A stretch of 64,000 nucleotides of DNA from SHWC01 sp050173345 (GCA_050173345.1 JBFXKW010000003.1:62001-126000); one strand, 5' to 3'. Numbered from the stretch's first letter, positions 9,513 through 18,625 are shown. Notes: generated from the letters alone by a model not told the origin. Translations and numbers: made by a program.

Positions 9513-10013
9513 ATGGCCACCAGTCTCCTTGCCCATTTCCGGATGCTCGCCCGCTACAACCGCCTCGCCAACGAGCGGCTGTACGAAGCCAGCGCCGGCC
9601 TGCCGGACGGCGAGCGCAAGCGGGATCGCAAAGGGTTCTTCAGGTCGATCCACGGCACCCTCAACCACATCCTGGTGGGCGACCGCATCTGGCTCGGGCG
9701 CTTCGAGGGCAAGGCGATGCCCTCGACCGATCTCGACGCCATCCTCTACGAGGACTTCGACGCGCTCCGCATCGCCCGCGCAGCCGAAGACCGCCGCATC
9801 GAGGCCTTCGCAGCGGGTCTCACGGACGATGTCCTCGCCGGCAGCTTCCGCTACGTCAACAACGAGGGCCGCGACCTCGAAGATCCCGCGGTCCTGATCG
9901 TGGCGCATTTCTTCAACTACCAGACCCACCATCGCGGCCAGGTGCACGACATGCTGTCCCAGGCCGGCGCGAGGATGCCGGTGCTCGACATGCATCGGGT
10001 GATTCGCCCCTGA
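9513..10013 (+). CDS. DinB/YfiT-like four-helix metal-binding protein
   Basis: The 166-residue product is a DinB-superfamily protein: a four-helix bundle with three histidines that hold a metal, visible as HGTLNHILVGDRIW (about residue 48-61) and FFNYQTHHRGQVHDML (about 134-149). Members include thiol-dependent transferases (bacillithiol, mycothiol) and many of unknown function. The ATG at 9513 follows GGAAGG; an in-frame ATG 30 bp upstream is possible. The neighbours give no clue to the substrate. Confidence 0.85.
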   Translation: MATSLLAHFRMLARYNRLANERLYEASAGLPDGERKRDRKGFFRSIHGTLNHILVGDRIWLGRFEGKAMPSTDLDAILYEDFDALRIARAAEDRRIEAFAAGLTDDVLAGSFRYVNNEGRDLEDPAVLIVAHFFNYQTHHRGQVHDMLSQAGARMPVLDMHRVIRP

Positions 10014-10034
10014 GGGGCGAGGAGCGACCCTGCG

Positions 10035-10859
10035 CTAGTGTGCGGTGCGGCCGGCCGGGGTGTAGATGCTGCGCTCGGTCTTGTGCGGCACGAACTTGTC
10101 GGTGACGCCGATCACCGTCTCCGCGCCGCCGAGGAAGAGGAAGCCGTCCTGCGGCATCATCTGCGCGATGCGCTGCAGCACGTCGGCCTTGGCGGCCTGG
10201 TCGAAATAGATCAGCACGTTGCGGCAGAACACGACGTCGAACACGCCAAGCTCGCCGAACGGGCGGAGCAGGTTGAGCTCCTTGAACTGCACCATGGCGC
10301 GCAGCGACGGATCGACCTGCCACATCTCGCCGACCTTGGCGAAATACTTGACCAGCAATTGGATCGGCAGGCCGCGCTGCACCTCGAACTGCGAGTAGAT
10401 GCCGCTCAGCGCCTTCTGGAGCACCTCGCGCGAGATGTCGGTGCCGACGATCTCGACCCGCCAGCCATTGAGGCGCGCGGCCTCCTCGCGCAGGATCATG
10501 GCGAGCGAGTACGGCTCCTGCCCGTTGGAGCAGGCGGCGCACCAGATGCGGATGCGCTTCTGTGCCTCGCGCGCCTGGAGCAGCGCCGGCAGCACGATCT
10601 TGCGAAAATTGTCGAACGGCTTGGTGTCGCGAAAGAAGAACGACTCGTTCGTCGTCATCGCCTCGGTGATGTCGCGCAGCAGCGGCTCGTTGAGCTTCGA
10701 GCGGATCGCGCTCACGAGATCGTCGAGCCCCGCCATGCCGTGCTTGCGGGCAAGCGGCACCAGGCGGCTCTCCAGCAGATAGCCCTTGTCGGGGGTCAGG
10801 ACGAGGCCTGACCGCTCGCGCAGGAGCCCGCTCAGCAGGTTGAAGTCCTCGGGCTTCAC
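10035..10859 (-). CDS. cheR: Chemotaxis protein methyltransferase CheR
   Basis: This 274-residue SAM-dependent methyltransferase adds methyl groups to glutamates of chemoreceptors. It shows the N-terminal helical domain (1-75), then the Rossmann domain with IRIWCAACSNGQEPYSLAMI (SAM-binding motif I region) and DVVFCRNVLIYFD. Length is normal. It begins with GTG, one base after the cheB stop, and is the last gene of the minus-strand chemotaxis run. Confidence 0.95.
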   Translation of the reverse strand: MKPEDFNLLSGLLRERSGLVLTPDKGYLLESRLVPLARKHGMAGLDDLVSAIRSKLNEPLLRDITEAMTTNESFFFRDTKPFDNFRKIVLPALLQAREAQKRIRIWCAACSNGQEPYSLAMILREEAARLNGWRVEIVGTDISREVLQKALSGIYSQFEVQRGLPIQLLVKYFAKVGEMWQVDPSLRAMVQFKELNLLRPFGELGVFDVVFCRNVLIYFDQAAKADVLQRIAQMMPQDGFLFLGGAETVIGVTDKFVPHKTERSIYTPAGRTAH

Positions 10860-10860
10860 C

Positions 10861-12018
10861 TCAGCCCTCCCCGATGAGCGCGCGCAGGTGCGATGCGATC
10901 CGGCCGAGCGGCAGCACTGCGCTGCACAGCCCGTTGGAGGCCACCGCGCCCGGCATGCCCCACACCACGCTGCTCGCTTCGTCCTGCGCGACGACGGTGC
11001 CGCCGGCCCTCACGATCTCGTGGCTGCCTGACAGGCCGTCATGGCCCATGCCGGTCAGGATGAGGACGAGACTGCGGGCGCCGAAGCACCTGGCGACGCT
11101 GCGCAGCATCGGATCGACCGAGGGCCGGCAGAAATTCTCGGGCGGCGCCTTGGTGGTGCGCAGCACGGCCTTGCCGGCCTCCTGCTCGACGATCATGTGA
11201 TAGTCGCCCGGCGCGACATAGATGCGCGCGCCGAGCAGCGGCTCGCCGTCGACCGCCTCGTGCGCCGCCATGCCGGAGAGCTTCGAGAGATGCTCGGCGA
11301 GCAGCGCCGTGAAATGCGGCGGCATGTGCTGGGTCAAGAGCACCGGCAGCCTGATGCCCTTCAGCCCGTCGAGCAGCGCGAAGAGCGCCTGGGGTCCGCC
11401 GGTCGAGCTGCCGATGGCGAGGACGCCCGGCCGCTCGCGCGAGGCCTGGCGCAGCACGATGGGGGCGCCGCCATAGAGCCCGGGCCGCTTCGCCGGAGCC
11501 GTCGGCAGCGTCGCGAGCCTGCCGTCGGCAGCGGCCGCCCGGTTGCTCGGCGAAGCGCGATGCTCGCCGCCGCCGCCGAGCGCCAGCACCTTGCCGATCA
11601 GCTCGCGCGCGAATTCCTGGCTCGAGCCCACCTCGCTCTTCGAGGTCGGCTTGGGCACGAAATCGGCCGCGCCCTTGCGCAGCGCCTCGAGGCTCACCGC
11701 GGCGCCGCGCCGGGTCAGCGTGGACGCCATGATCACCTTGATCCCGGGCACCGCCTTGACGATCAGCGGCAGCGCCTCGAGGCCGGTCATCACCGGCATC
11801 TCGATGTCGAGAATGACCACGTCAACCGGGTCGCGCTCGAGTTGCTCCAGCGCGGCCCGCCCGTTCGGCATCGACGACGCCACCCTGATGCGCGGCTCGG
11901 CGGCCAGGATGCGCGCGATCATGCCGCGGATGACCGCCGAATCATCGACGATCATCACGCGGATCGGCGCATCCTCGCTGTCCAGCCTGCCCAGGCTGGC
12001 TGATCCGGCCGCCGTCAT
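10861..12018 (-). CDS. cheB: Chemotaxis response regulator protein-glutamate methylesterase CheB
   Basis: The 385-residue protein joins a receiver domain (about 17-140; VMIVDDSAVIRGMI, VVILDIEMPVMTGLEALP) to a methylesterase domain (about 195-380). The catalytic Ser-His-Asp residues are in AIGSSTGGPQALF, LTQHMPPHF and GMGHDGL. It removes methyl groups (and deamidates) receptors when phosphorylated by CheA. It lies between cheY (1-base gap) and cheR (1-base gap), so these genes are very probably translated from one message. Confidence 0.96.
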   Translation of the reverse strand: MTAAGSASLGRLDSEDAPIRVMIVDDSAVIRGMIARILAAEPRIRVASSMPNGRAALEQLERDPVDVVILDIEMPVMTGLEALPLIVKAVPGIKVIMASTLTRRGAAVSLEALRKGAADFVPKPTSKSEVGSSQEFARELIGKVLALGGGGEHRASPSNRAAAADGRLATLPTAPAKRPGLYGGAPIVLRQASRERPGVLAIGSSTGGPQALFALLDGLKGIRLPVLLTQHMPPHFTALLAEHLSKLSGMAAHEAVDGEPLLGARIYVAPGDYHMIVEQEAGKAVLRTTKAPPENFCRPSVDPMLRSVARCFGARSLVLILTGMGHDGLSGSHEIVRAGGTVVAQDEASSVVWGMPGAVASNGLCSAVLPLGRIASHLRALIGEG

Positions 12019-12019
12019 G

Positions 12020-12385
12020 TCAGATCAGGCCGACCTGGGCGAACTTCGACTCGATGATGTCGGCGTCGAACGGCTTCATGATGAATTCGTTGGCGCCGGC
12101 CTCGATCGCCTCCTTGATGCGCGTGAGGTCGTTCTCGGTGGTGCAGAACACGACGAGCGGGTGCTCGCCATTGCTGGACTGGCGCAGCGCCCGCAGGAAC
12201 TCGATGCCGTTCATCACCGGCATGTGCCAGTCGAGCAGGATCACGTCCGGCATGGCGGCCTGGCAGGCGCTGAGCGCCTCGGCGCCGTTCTCGGCCTCGA
12301 GCGTCGCGAAGTGCAGGCCCTCGATCATGCGCCGGGCCACGGACCGGATGGTCCTCGAATCGTCGACGATAAGACAGGTCTTCAT
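12020..12385 (-). CDS. cheY: Chemotaxis response regulator CheY
   Basis: This is a single receiver domain of 121 residues with the acidic pair and start CLIVDDSRTIRSVARR, phospho-acceptor Asp in VILLDWHMPVMNGIEFL, and the conserved Thr/Lys region (FCTTENDLTRI; FIMKPFD). As CheY it would carry the signal from CheA to the FliM/FliN switch. It sits between cheW (about 65-bp gap) and cheB in the chemotaxis operon. Confidence 0.93.
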   Translation of the reverse strand: MKTCLIVDDSRTIRSVARRMIEGLHFATLEAENGAEALSACQAAMPDVILLDWHMPVMNGIEFLRALRQSSNGEHPLVVFCTTENDLTRIKEAIEAGANEFIMKPFDADIIESKFAQVGLI

Positions 12386-12449
12386 GACTCAACTCCGGTC
12401 GGCGCTCGGATGGAGGCGGCCGGCAACGAACCGGCGTTGCCGCCGTTCC

Positions 12450-12959
12450 TCAAGCTGCGTGCGCCTCGCTGCCGCTGTCGAGGACGCGCTCCACGTCGAG
12501 CACCACGAGCAGCTTGTCCGACAGCCGGTAGATGCCCTTGGAGAGCTCGCGCAGCCGGGGCTTGATGGTCGGCGGGTTGTGCTCGAAATCGGCGGCCGAG
12601 AGCTTGACCACCTCGCCCACGGTGTCGATCACCAGGCTGTAGAGCTCGCCCCGATGATCGACCACGACGCTCATCTGGCTCTGCCCTTGCGGCCGCGGCG
12701 TCATGCCGAGGCGCGTGCGGATGTCGATCGCGGTCGCGATCCGCCCGCGCAGGTTGAGGTTGCCCGCGACCTCGCCCGGCGCCAGCGGGATGCGCGCGAT
12801 CTTCTGCGGCCCCAGCACCTCCTGCACGCCGAGCACCGGGATGCCGAACCACTGGTCGCCGATCAGCATCGAGACGTACTCGTCCGTCGCGTCCTTGTCG
12901 TCGCCGGCGGCGCGGTTCGCCGCCTTCTTCTCCTTGTTGGTCACGGCCGAGTCGCTCAT
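12450..12959 (-). CDS. cheW: Chemotaxis coupling protein CheW
   Basis: The 169-residue protein has a short charged N-terminal extension (1-25) and one CheW domain (about 26-160; MLIGDQWFGIPVLGVQEVL, GNLNLRGRIATAIDIR, LVIDTVGEVVKL). CheW links chemoreceptors to CheA at the membrane. Its start overlaps the end of cheA by 4 bp. Confidence 0.95.
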   Translation of the reverse strand: MSDSAVTNKEKKAANRAAGDDKDATDEYVSMLIGDQWFGIPVLGVQEVLGPQKIARIPLAPGEVAGNLNLRGRIATAIDIRTRLGMTPRPQGQSQMSVVVDHRGELYSLVIDTVGEVVKLSAADFEHNPPTIKPRLRELSKGIYRLSDKLLVVLDVERVLDSGSEAHAA

Positions 12960-15640
12960 GCGGCACCTTTGACAAGCTCGAGAGATTGATTCAGGGCGGA
13001 AAGCAGCGCGTCACGGTCGAACTTCGCAACATAGTCGGTGAAGCCCGCCTCGCGGCCACGGTCGAAATCGGCCGGCTCGGTGCGGGACGACAGGGCGACG
13101 ATCGGCAGGCCAGCCCAGCGGTCGCTGGTGCGGCAGGCGCGCGCGAACTCGAAGCCGTTCTTGCCGGGCATTTCGATGTCGCTGACGATGACGTCGAAGC
13201 CGGTTTCCTCATCCAGCAGCCGGAGCGCTTCGTCGGCGTCAGCGGCCGCGGTCACCTGATAGCCCGCGGCGGTGAGCACCGGGGTCAGCATGTTGCGGAA
13301 GAACGGGCTGTCATCGACCAGCAGCAGCCGGCGCCCGGCATCGCGCCCGCTGGGCGGCGCCTGCTGGAACCAGTCGCTCGAGGCCTGCTGCAGATAGCAG
13401 GCGACGTCGATCACGTCGGTCGCCTTGCCGTTCACCACGGCACTGCCGAGCAGGCCGGTGTGCTGGGACGCCACCTCGAAGTCGAGATGCTCCTCCACGA
13501 TGTCGATGATCTCATCCACGATGAGGCCCATGCTGCGCGCGCGGTCGGCGAAGACGAGCACCGGCTGGCGGCCCTCGGCCCTGATCTCCTGGCTGGGATC
13601 GACCGAGACAAGCGGCATGAGCTGGCCGCGATACTGCACGACCGGGCGCCCGTCCGACCTCTCGATCGAGCCGACCTCGATCTCCTCGAGGCGCGCGACG
13701 AGCGAGAGCGGCACCGCCTTCGGCGTATCCGAGGCGGCGCGGAACAGCAGGAGCGCGGTGCGCTCCTGGCTGGTGGGGACGCGACTCCTCGCCGCCTCGG
13801 ATTCGCGGAAATCTTCGCTGGCATGGCGCTGGCCCGAATTGGCCGCGATGCCGTTCGGATCGAGGATCATGATCACACTGCCATCGCCCAGGATCGTGTT
13901 GCCCGAGAACATCGAGATGTTCCGGAGGATCGGCGAGACCGGCTTGACCACGATTTCTTCGGTGTCGAACACGCGGTCGACGATGATGCCGAAGCTGTAG
14001 GTGCCGACCTGCGTAACCACGATGAAAGCCTCGCCGAGCGCCGCGCCCTGCACCGCCGCTTCGCCGGCCGCGCCGCCGAGCCCGAGGCTCTGGGCGAGCG
14101 AGACGAGCGGCAGCAGTCGGTTGCGCAGGCGCAGCACCGGCGTGCCGTTGATCACCTCGATCTTGTTGTGCTCCGAATCCGAGGTGGTGCGGACCAGCTC
14201 GACCACGGCGATCTGCGGGATGGCGAAGCGCTCGCCCGCCACTTCGACGATGAGCGCCGAGACGATCGCGAGCGTGAGCGGAATCTTGATGGTGAAGACC
14301 GAGCCCTTGCCGAACGCGGTTGACAGCTCGATGGTGCCGCCGATCTTCTCGATGTTGGTGCGCACCACGTCCATGCCGACGCCACGGCCGGAGACGCTGG
14401 TGACGTTCTTCGCCGTCGAGAAGCCCGCGCGGAAGATGAACTGGAGAATCTGCTTCTCCGCCATGCCGTCGAGCTCGGCCTCGGAGGCGAGGCCGTTCTC
14501 GACCGCCTTGGCACGCACGCGGGCGATGTCGATGCCGCGGCCGTCATCCGAAACCTGGATGATGATGTGGCCGCCTTCATGATAGGCGTTGAGCCTGACC
14601 TTGCCGGTCTCCGGCTTGCCGGCCGCCTTGCGCTCGGCCGGCGTCTCGAGCCCGTGATCGCCCGAGTTGCGCACCATGTGGGTGAGCGGATCCTTGATCA
14701 GCTCGAGCACCTGGCGGTCGAGCTCGGTTTCGGCGCCCACCATCTCGAGGTCGATCTTCTTGCCGAGGTCGTGGGCGAGCGAGCGCACGATGCGCGGCAG
14801 CTTGGCCCAGGCATTGCCGATCGGCTGCATGCGCGTCTTCATCACCCCTTCCTGAAGGTCGGTGGTGATGTGGCTGAGCCGCTGCAGCGGCACCTTGAAC
14901 TCGCTGTCCTCGTCGACCGAACGTATCATCTGGAGGAGCTGGTTGCGGGTCAGCACCAGCTCGCTGACCGTGGTCATCAGGTTTTCGAGGAGCTGGACGC
15001 TGACGCGGATGCTCTGGTTGGCGATGCTCGATTCGCCGCCGGCGGCGCCCGCCGCCTCGGCCACGAGCTTGTCGGCGACCTCGCGCGCCTGCTCGTCGGT
15101 GACCGTCTGCGCGACCGGCTCGGCCGGCGCGGCGGCGTCCTCGACGCCGGGCGCTTCTGTCTCGGGCGCGGCGTCGCTACGAAGATTCAAGCGGCCGCGA
15201 CCGGGGCTCTTTTTCTTCGTTGCCGGTTTGGCCGGCGGTGCGGGCTCCGCCACGGGCGGCGCGCTCTTGCCTTCGGCAAGAGCGTCGAGCCTGGCGATCA
15301 GTTCGGCGTCATCGCCGGCCGGCTCCGCCTCGGTCTGCTCGATCACCGCCAGGATCTCCTTGATCTTGTCGATCGAGAGCAGGATCAGAGAGACGGCATC
15401 GGAGGTGACCTCGAGCTCGCCGTCGCGAATCTTGCCGAGCACGTTCTCGGCCGAGTGCGCCAGCGTTTCGAGCCTGGGCAGGCCGATGAAGCCGCAGGTT
15501 CCCTTGATGGTGTGGACCAGGCGAAAGATGCTGCTGATCAGTGCCGGCTCCGGGTTCTGTTCGAGCTTGACGAGCTCGACATCGAGCGTCGCGAGGCTTT
15601 CGGCACTCTCGGTGAGAAATTCGCTGAGCAGGTCGTCCAT
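12956..15640 (-). CDS. cheA: Hybrid chemotaxis histidine kinase CheA with C-terminal receiver
   Basis: The 894-residue protein contains, in order: an HPt (P1) domain with phosphorylated His43 in LVHTIKGTCGF; a linker of Ala/Pro/Lys-rich sequence without a clear CheY-binding P2 domain (about 105-205); the dimerisation domain (about 205-270); the ATPase domain (N-box HMVRNSGDHGLE, G-box DDGRGID); two CheW-like domains (about 455-600 and 630-755); and a receiver domain (about 770-885, RRLLLVDDSPFFRNML, VIVSDIEMPGKNGFEFA). Two CheW domains plus a receiver make it longer than the enterobacterial CheA and typical of Rhodospirillales and Azospirillum-like Che1 systems. The receiver may act as a phosphate sink. 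A CtrA-like site lies about 100 bp upstream. Confidence 0.96.
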   Translation of the reverse strand: MDDLLSEFLTESAESLATLDVELVKLEQNPEPALISSIFRLVHTIKGTCGFIGLPRLETLAHSAENVLGKIRDGELEVTSDAVSLILLSIDKIKEILAVIEQTEAEPAGDDAELIARLDALAEGKSAPPVAEPAPPAKPATKKKSPGRGRLNLRSDAAPETEAPGVEDAAAPAEPVAQTVTDEQAREVADKLVAEAAGAAGGESSIANQSIRVSVQLLENLMTTVSELVLTRNQLLQMIRSVDEDSEFKVPLQRLSHITTDLQEGVMKTRMQPIGNAWAKLPRIVRSLAHDLGKKIDLEMVGAETELDRQVLELIKDPLTHMVRNSGDHGLETPAERKAAGKPETGKVRLNAYHEGGHIIIQVSDDGRGIDIARVRAKAVENGLASEAELDGMAEKQILQFIFRAGFSTAKNVTSVSGRGVGMDVVRTNIEKIGGTIELSTAFGKGSVFTIKIPLTLAIVSALIVEVAGERFAIPQIAVVELVRTTSDSEHNKIEVINGTPVLRLRNRLLPLVSLAQSLGLGGAAGEAAVQGAALGEAFIVVTQVGTYSFGIIVDRVFDTEEIVVKPVSPILRNISMFSGNTILGDGSVIMILDPNGIAANSGQRHASEDFRESEAARSRVPTSQERTALLLFRAASDTPKAVPLSLVARLEEIEVGSIERSDGRPVVQYRGQLMPLVSVDPSQEIRAEGRQPVLVFADRARSMGLIVDEIIDIVEEHLDFEVASQHTGLLGSAVVNGKATDVIDVACYLQQASSDWFQQAPPSGRDAGRRLLLVDDSPFFRNMLTPVLTAAGYQVTAAADADEALRLLDEETGFDVIVSDIEMPGKNGFEFARACRTSDRWAGLPIVALSSRTEPADFDRGREAGFTDYVAKFDRDALLSALNQSLELVKGAA

Positions 15641-15741
15641 GGTGTTCCCTCGTGACGCGCGGGCCGCGGGGCCGTGCCGCGCGAGCAGCCGGCCGGGCCC
15701 GACTTGGACCTCCGGTCGAGGGAAGGATGGCCGGCGAGCCG

Positions 15742-15756
15742 TTAAATAGGGGTAAA
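15742..15756 (-). promoter_or_regulatory. CtrA-like box upstream of cheA
   Basis: On the plus strand the sequence is TTAA, seven bases (ATAGGGG), TAAA: one base off the TTAA-N7-TTAA CtrA consensus. It lies 102 bp before the cheA ATG and 37 bp beyond the chpT stop. One mismatch makes a chance match possible, but the position is suitable for control of the che operon. Confidence 0.4.
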
Positions 15757-15792
15757 GTAAACGCTGCGAAATCGCGCCGGCGCGGGGCGCGC

Positions 15793-16452
15793 TCAGCCGG
15801 GCTCGGCGCGGATCGCCAGGCTGTCGGCCTCGGGCGGCGAGACGCTGATCGAGAGCCCCCGCTCGGCCGCGAGCCGACCGGCATAGTAGGCATGGACCGC
15901 GCGCGGATCGAGGCCGGCGATCGCCGCCCGGTCAACCTTGGCGCCGGCGAGCAGCGCGGCGCGGCCGGCCTCGTCCAGCTTGAAGCGCTGCGCGTTGCCG
16001 AGCACCGCGATGCGCGGGGCCGCCGCCTCGCCCGAGAGCTGCACCGCGATCGCGCCGCCGCCGATGATGGTATGGCCGGCGATATAGGCGAGGTTGAGCG
16101 CAACCTTGAGCAGCGCCGGCGCCGCATCGCCCGCCTTGGCCGACAGCGTGTCGTCCCACTGGGTCGTGACGCGGGATTCGGCCAGCACCTTCTCTATCAG
16201 GCCGCGCGCCTCGTCGGAGCCGAGGTTCTGGCCGCGGCCGACCGCCGCCCGGAAGAAGCTCAGCCGGTTGATCGCCTTGGCCGCGCTGTCCAGGATCATG
16301 GTGCGCGAGGTGGCGACCGTGTCGGGGTCCTCGTCCTCCAGGCTCTCCGCGATCATGCTGAGGGCGCTCAAGGGCCCGAGCAGGTCGTGGCACAGCTTGG
16401 CGCTCACCAGGGAAACCAGCCTGATTTCATCGGATTGCCCGGCGATCGTCAC
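15793..16452 (-). CDS. chpT: Histidine phosphotransferase ChpT
   Basis: The 219-residue protein has the ChpT layout: a DHp-like helical hairpin with the phospho-accepting His22 in AKLCHDLLGPLSAL, and a degenerate ATPase-like C-terminal domain without ATP-binding motifs. ChpT passes phosphate from the CckA kinase to CtrA (and CpdR). Having chpT 8 kb from ctrA and directly upstream of cheA ties the cell-cycle relay to motility genes. The start is GTG after a GGGGTGGA ribosome site. A GANTC site (16453-16457) abuts the start codon. Confidence 0.9.
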   Translation of the reverse strand: MTIAGQSDEIRLVSLVSAKLCHDLLGPLSALSMIAESLEDEDPDTVATSRTMILDSAAKAINRLSFFRAAVGRGQNLGSDEARGLIEKVLAESRVTTQWDDTLSAKAGDAAPALLKVALNLAYIAGHTIIGGGAIAVQLSGEAAAPRIAVLGNAQRFKLDEAGRAALLAGAKVDRAAIAGLDPRAVHAYYAGRLAAERGLSISVSPPEADSLAIRAEPG

Positions 16453-16626
16453 GAATCCACCCCGCGCCGTTGCTGCCGGCTGAAGCTCTTATCAACTCGA
16501 AACGGCCGGGGCAAGGCCGCGCCCGGGCACGCAACGCCGCGCCCGGCTTCGATTCCGGCCGGCCGATGGGTTAGACTGCCGCCGCAACTCGCCGCACAGG
16601 CCGAGCACGGTGGAGCCTCGATCAGC

Positions 16627-16818
16627 ATGACGGTGACGCTCGCGCCAGGCGCCTGGGTACGCCTTTCCGACGCGCCCGAATGGGGCGCCGGGCAGATTCA
16701 ATCGGTGATCGGCCATCGGGTGACGGTCAATTTCGAGCATGCCGGCAAGCGGCTCGTCGATGCCAAGCTCGCCACGCTCGTCGAGGCCGAGGCGCCCGGC
16801 GGCAGCGAAGATGGTTGA
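16627..16818 (+). CDS. Small DUF3553 protein
   Basis: A 63-residue protein starting at the ATG at 16627. It contains PEWGAGQIQSVIGHRVTVNF and EHAGKRLVDA, which match the DUF3553 pattern found as small stand-alone proteins in many Alphaproteobacteria; the fold resembles the CarD/UvrD C-terminal Tudor-like domain. Function is unknown. It is divergent from chpT (175 bp between starts) and 38 bp upstream of the LysR gene. Confidence 0.75.
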   Translation: MTVTLAPGAWVRLSDAPEWGAGQIQSVIGHRVTVNFEHAGKRLVDAKLATLVEAEAPGGSEDG

Positions 16819-16855
16819 GCAGCGTTAAGGCTGGGCGCCGCGGCAGGCCATCCGG

Positions 16856-17773
16856 ATGTTTCTCAGGCAATTCGCCTACCTGGTCGCGCTCTCGCGCGAG
16901 CGCCATTTCGGCCGCGCCGCGGACCAGTGCAAGGTGTCGCAGCCCACCCTCTCGACCGCCATCCGCCAGCTCGAAGAGGAGCTCGGCGTGCCCATCGTGC
17001 GGCGCGGCCGCCGCTTCGAGGGCTTCACGCCCGAGGGCGAGCGGGTGCTGGCCTGGGCCGAGCGCATCCTCGCCGGCCGCGACTCGCTGCTGCAGGATCT
17101 GAGCGACATGCGCGGCAGCCTGCACGGGCACCTACGCATCAGTGTGGTGCCGACCGCCGTGCCGGTGGTGGCGCGGCTCACCGGGCCGTTCAACCAGCGC
17201 CATCCGCGCGTCACCGTCTCTGCGACCGTCGCGAGCTCGATCCGCATCCAGCGCGGGCTTGATAGCTTTGAGTTGGACCTCGGCGTCACCTATCTCGACA
17301 ACGAGCCGATCCTCAAGGTGCGCTCGATCCCGCTCTATCGCGAGCACTACTGCCTCTTGGTGCCGAGCGCGAGCCCGCTCGCCGCGCGCCAGACCATCAC
17401 CTGGCACGAGGCGGCCGCGCAGAACCTCTGCCTGCTGACGCCCGACATGCAGAACCGCCGCATCGTGGACGCCGCGTTCCGCGCCGCCGGCAGCGCGCCC
17501 GAGCCGCACGCCGAGACCAACTCGATCACCAGCCTCGTCCTGCATGCCCAGAGCGGGCAATGGGCGAGCGTGGCGCCGCGCCACCTGCTCATCGCGCCCG
17601 GCCTGCCCGCCGGGGTCCACGCGCTGGATCTGATCGAGCCCGAGGTGAGCCACACGGTCGGCCTCGTCGTCGCCGACCGCGACCCCGTGCTGCCCACCGC
17701 CAAGGCGATGCTCGATGTCGTGAAGACCTTCGCGGGACGCGACCTGTTCGACGGCGCCGCGCTGGCGATCTAG
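16856..17773 (+). CDS. LysR-family transcriptional regulator
   Basis: The 305-residue protein has the winged helix-turn-helix at 1-60 (HFGRAADQCKVSQPTLSTAI; RQLEEELGVPIVRRG) and a periplasmic-binding-like effector domain (about 90-295). The N-terminus (FLRQFAYLVALSRERHFGRA) is like LysR proteins found near formate dehydrogenase (fds) and molybdenum cofactor genes. mobA follows tail-to-tail with a 4-bp overlap, and moaA and a molybdopterin oxidoreductase are nearby, so a link with molybdoenzymes is an inference from context. Confidence 0.9.
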   Translation: MFLRQFAYLVALSRERHFGRAADQCKVSQPTLSTAIRQLEEELGVPIVRRGRRFEGFTPEGERVLAWAERILAGRDSLLQDLSDMRGSLHGHLRISVVPTAVPVVARLTGPFNQRHPRVTVSATVASSIRIQRGLDSFELDLGVTYLDNEPILKVRSIPLYREHYCLLVPSASPLAARQTITWHEAAAQNLCLLTPDMQNRRIVDAAFRAAGSAPEPHAETNSITSLVLHAQSGQWASVAPRHLLIAPGLPAGVHALDLIEPEVSHTVGLVVADRDPVLPTAKAMLDVVKTFAGRDLFDGAALAI

Positions 17774-18402
17774 CCGCCCGCCAATTCCGGGTGGGCTGCG
17801 ATCAGCCGCTCGGCGGCTGCGAGATCGGCCGGCGTGTTGACGTTGAAGAAGGGATCGAGCGCGCCCGCCTCGAACGCGACGATGGCGGCGTCCTCGCGCA
17901 TGACCCAGGCCTCGGCCTTGCGCACGCCTTCCTCGACCAGCGCGCGGCGCAGTGCCGTCGCGAGGTTGAGCGACCACAGCGCCATGACCGGGTGGGTGCG
18001 GCCACCCGAGGCAGCGCAGGAAAGCTTCCGCCCTTGCCCCTCCGCCGCGTCGCGCAGCCGGGCGACGAGATCGCGCGGCACGAACGGCGCATCGGTCGCA
18101 ACGCTCGCGAGCCATGTCGCGCCCGGCACATTCTCCCTTGCCCAGGTCATGCCGGTCAGCACGCCGGCGAGCGGGCCGGCGAAGCCCTCGACGACGTCGG
18201 GTACCACCGGCAGGCCATAGGGCGCGAAGCGGCCGGGATCGCCATTGGCGTTCAGGATCAGCGCGCCGACCTGCGGCCGCACCCGTTCGATGATGCGCGC
18301 AATGATCGGCCGGCCGCCGAGCAGGCGTGAGCCCTTGTCGCCGCCGCCCATGCGGCGCGCGAGCCCGCCGGCGAGCAGCACGCCGACCACGTCAGCCGGC
18401 AT
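17770..18402 (-). CDS. mobA: Molybdenum cofactor guanylyltransferase MobA
   Basis: The 210-residue protein adds GMP to molybdopterin to make the (bis-)MGD cofactor used by enzymes of the DMSO-reductase family. It carries the nucleotidyltransferase signature LAGGLARRMGGGDKG (residues 10-24) and the later ATDAPFVP and NVNTPADLAAAE segments typical of MobA. It is plausibly the supplier for the oxidoreductase at 26290. Length is normal. Confidence 0.93.
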   Translation of the reverse strand: MPADVVGVLLAGGLARRMGGGDKGSRLLGGRPIIARIIERVRPQVGALILNANGDPGRFAPYGLPVVPDVVEGFAGPLAGVLTGMTWARENVPGATWLASVATDAPFVPRDLVARLRDAAEGQGRKLSCAASGGRTHPVMALWSLNLATALRRALVEEGVRKAEAWVMREDAAIVAFEAGALDPFFNVNTPADLAAAERLIAAHPELAGG

Positions 18403-18505
18403 CGATAGCCTCGGCTGCGCGAGTCAGGTGCGGGTCATCGGGGTCGGGCGAGACGAGAGAGGTGGACATGGCCGCTGGCCTCCCGGCGTCGACACCAATC
18501 TCGGG

Positions 18506-18582
18506 CGTCATGCCCGGCCTTGAGCCGGGCATCCAGCTTCCGTGATGAATCCTGGATTGCCGGGTCAAGCCCGGCAATGACG
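18506..18582. repeat. Inverted REP pair (family B)
   Basis: Two units, CGTCATGCCCGGC..GGGCATCCAG and its near reverse complement CTGGATTGCCGGG..GGCAATGACG, lie head to head in the mobA-to-binding-protein gap. The same unit occurs at 28404-28452 and 59904-59997, and a related long hairpin at 48906-48956. This is the arrangement of BIME-type repetitive extragenic palindromes. Confidence 0.8.
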
Positions 18583-18625
18583 AATTTGGAGCTTGAAGGC
18601 GGGCCTTGTCCGCCCTTCGACCCTC

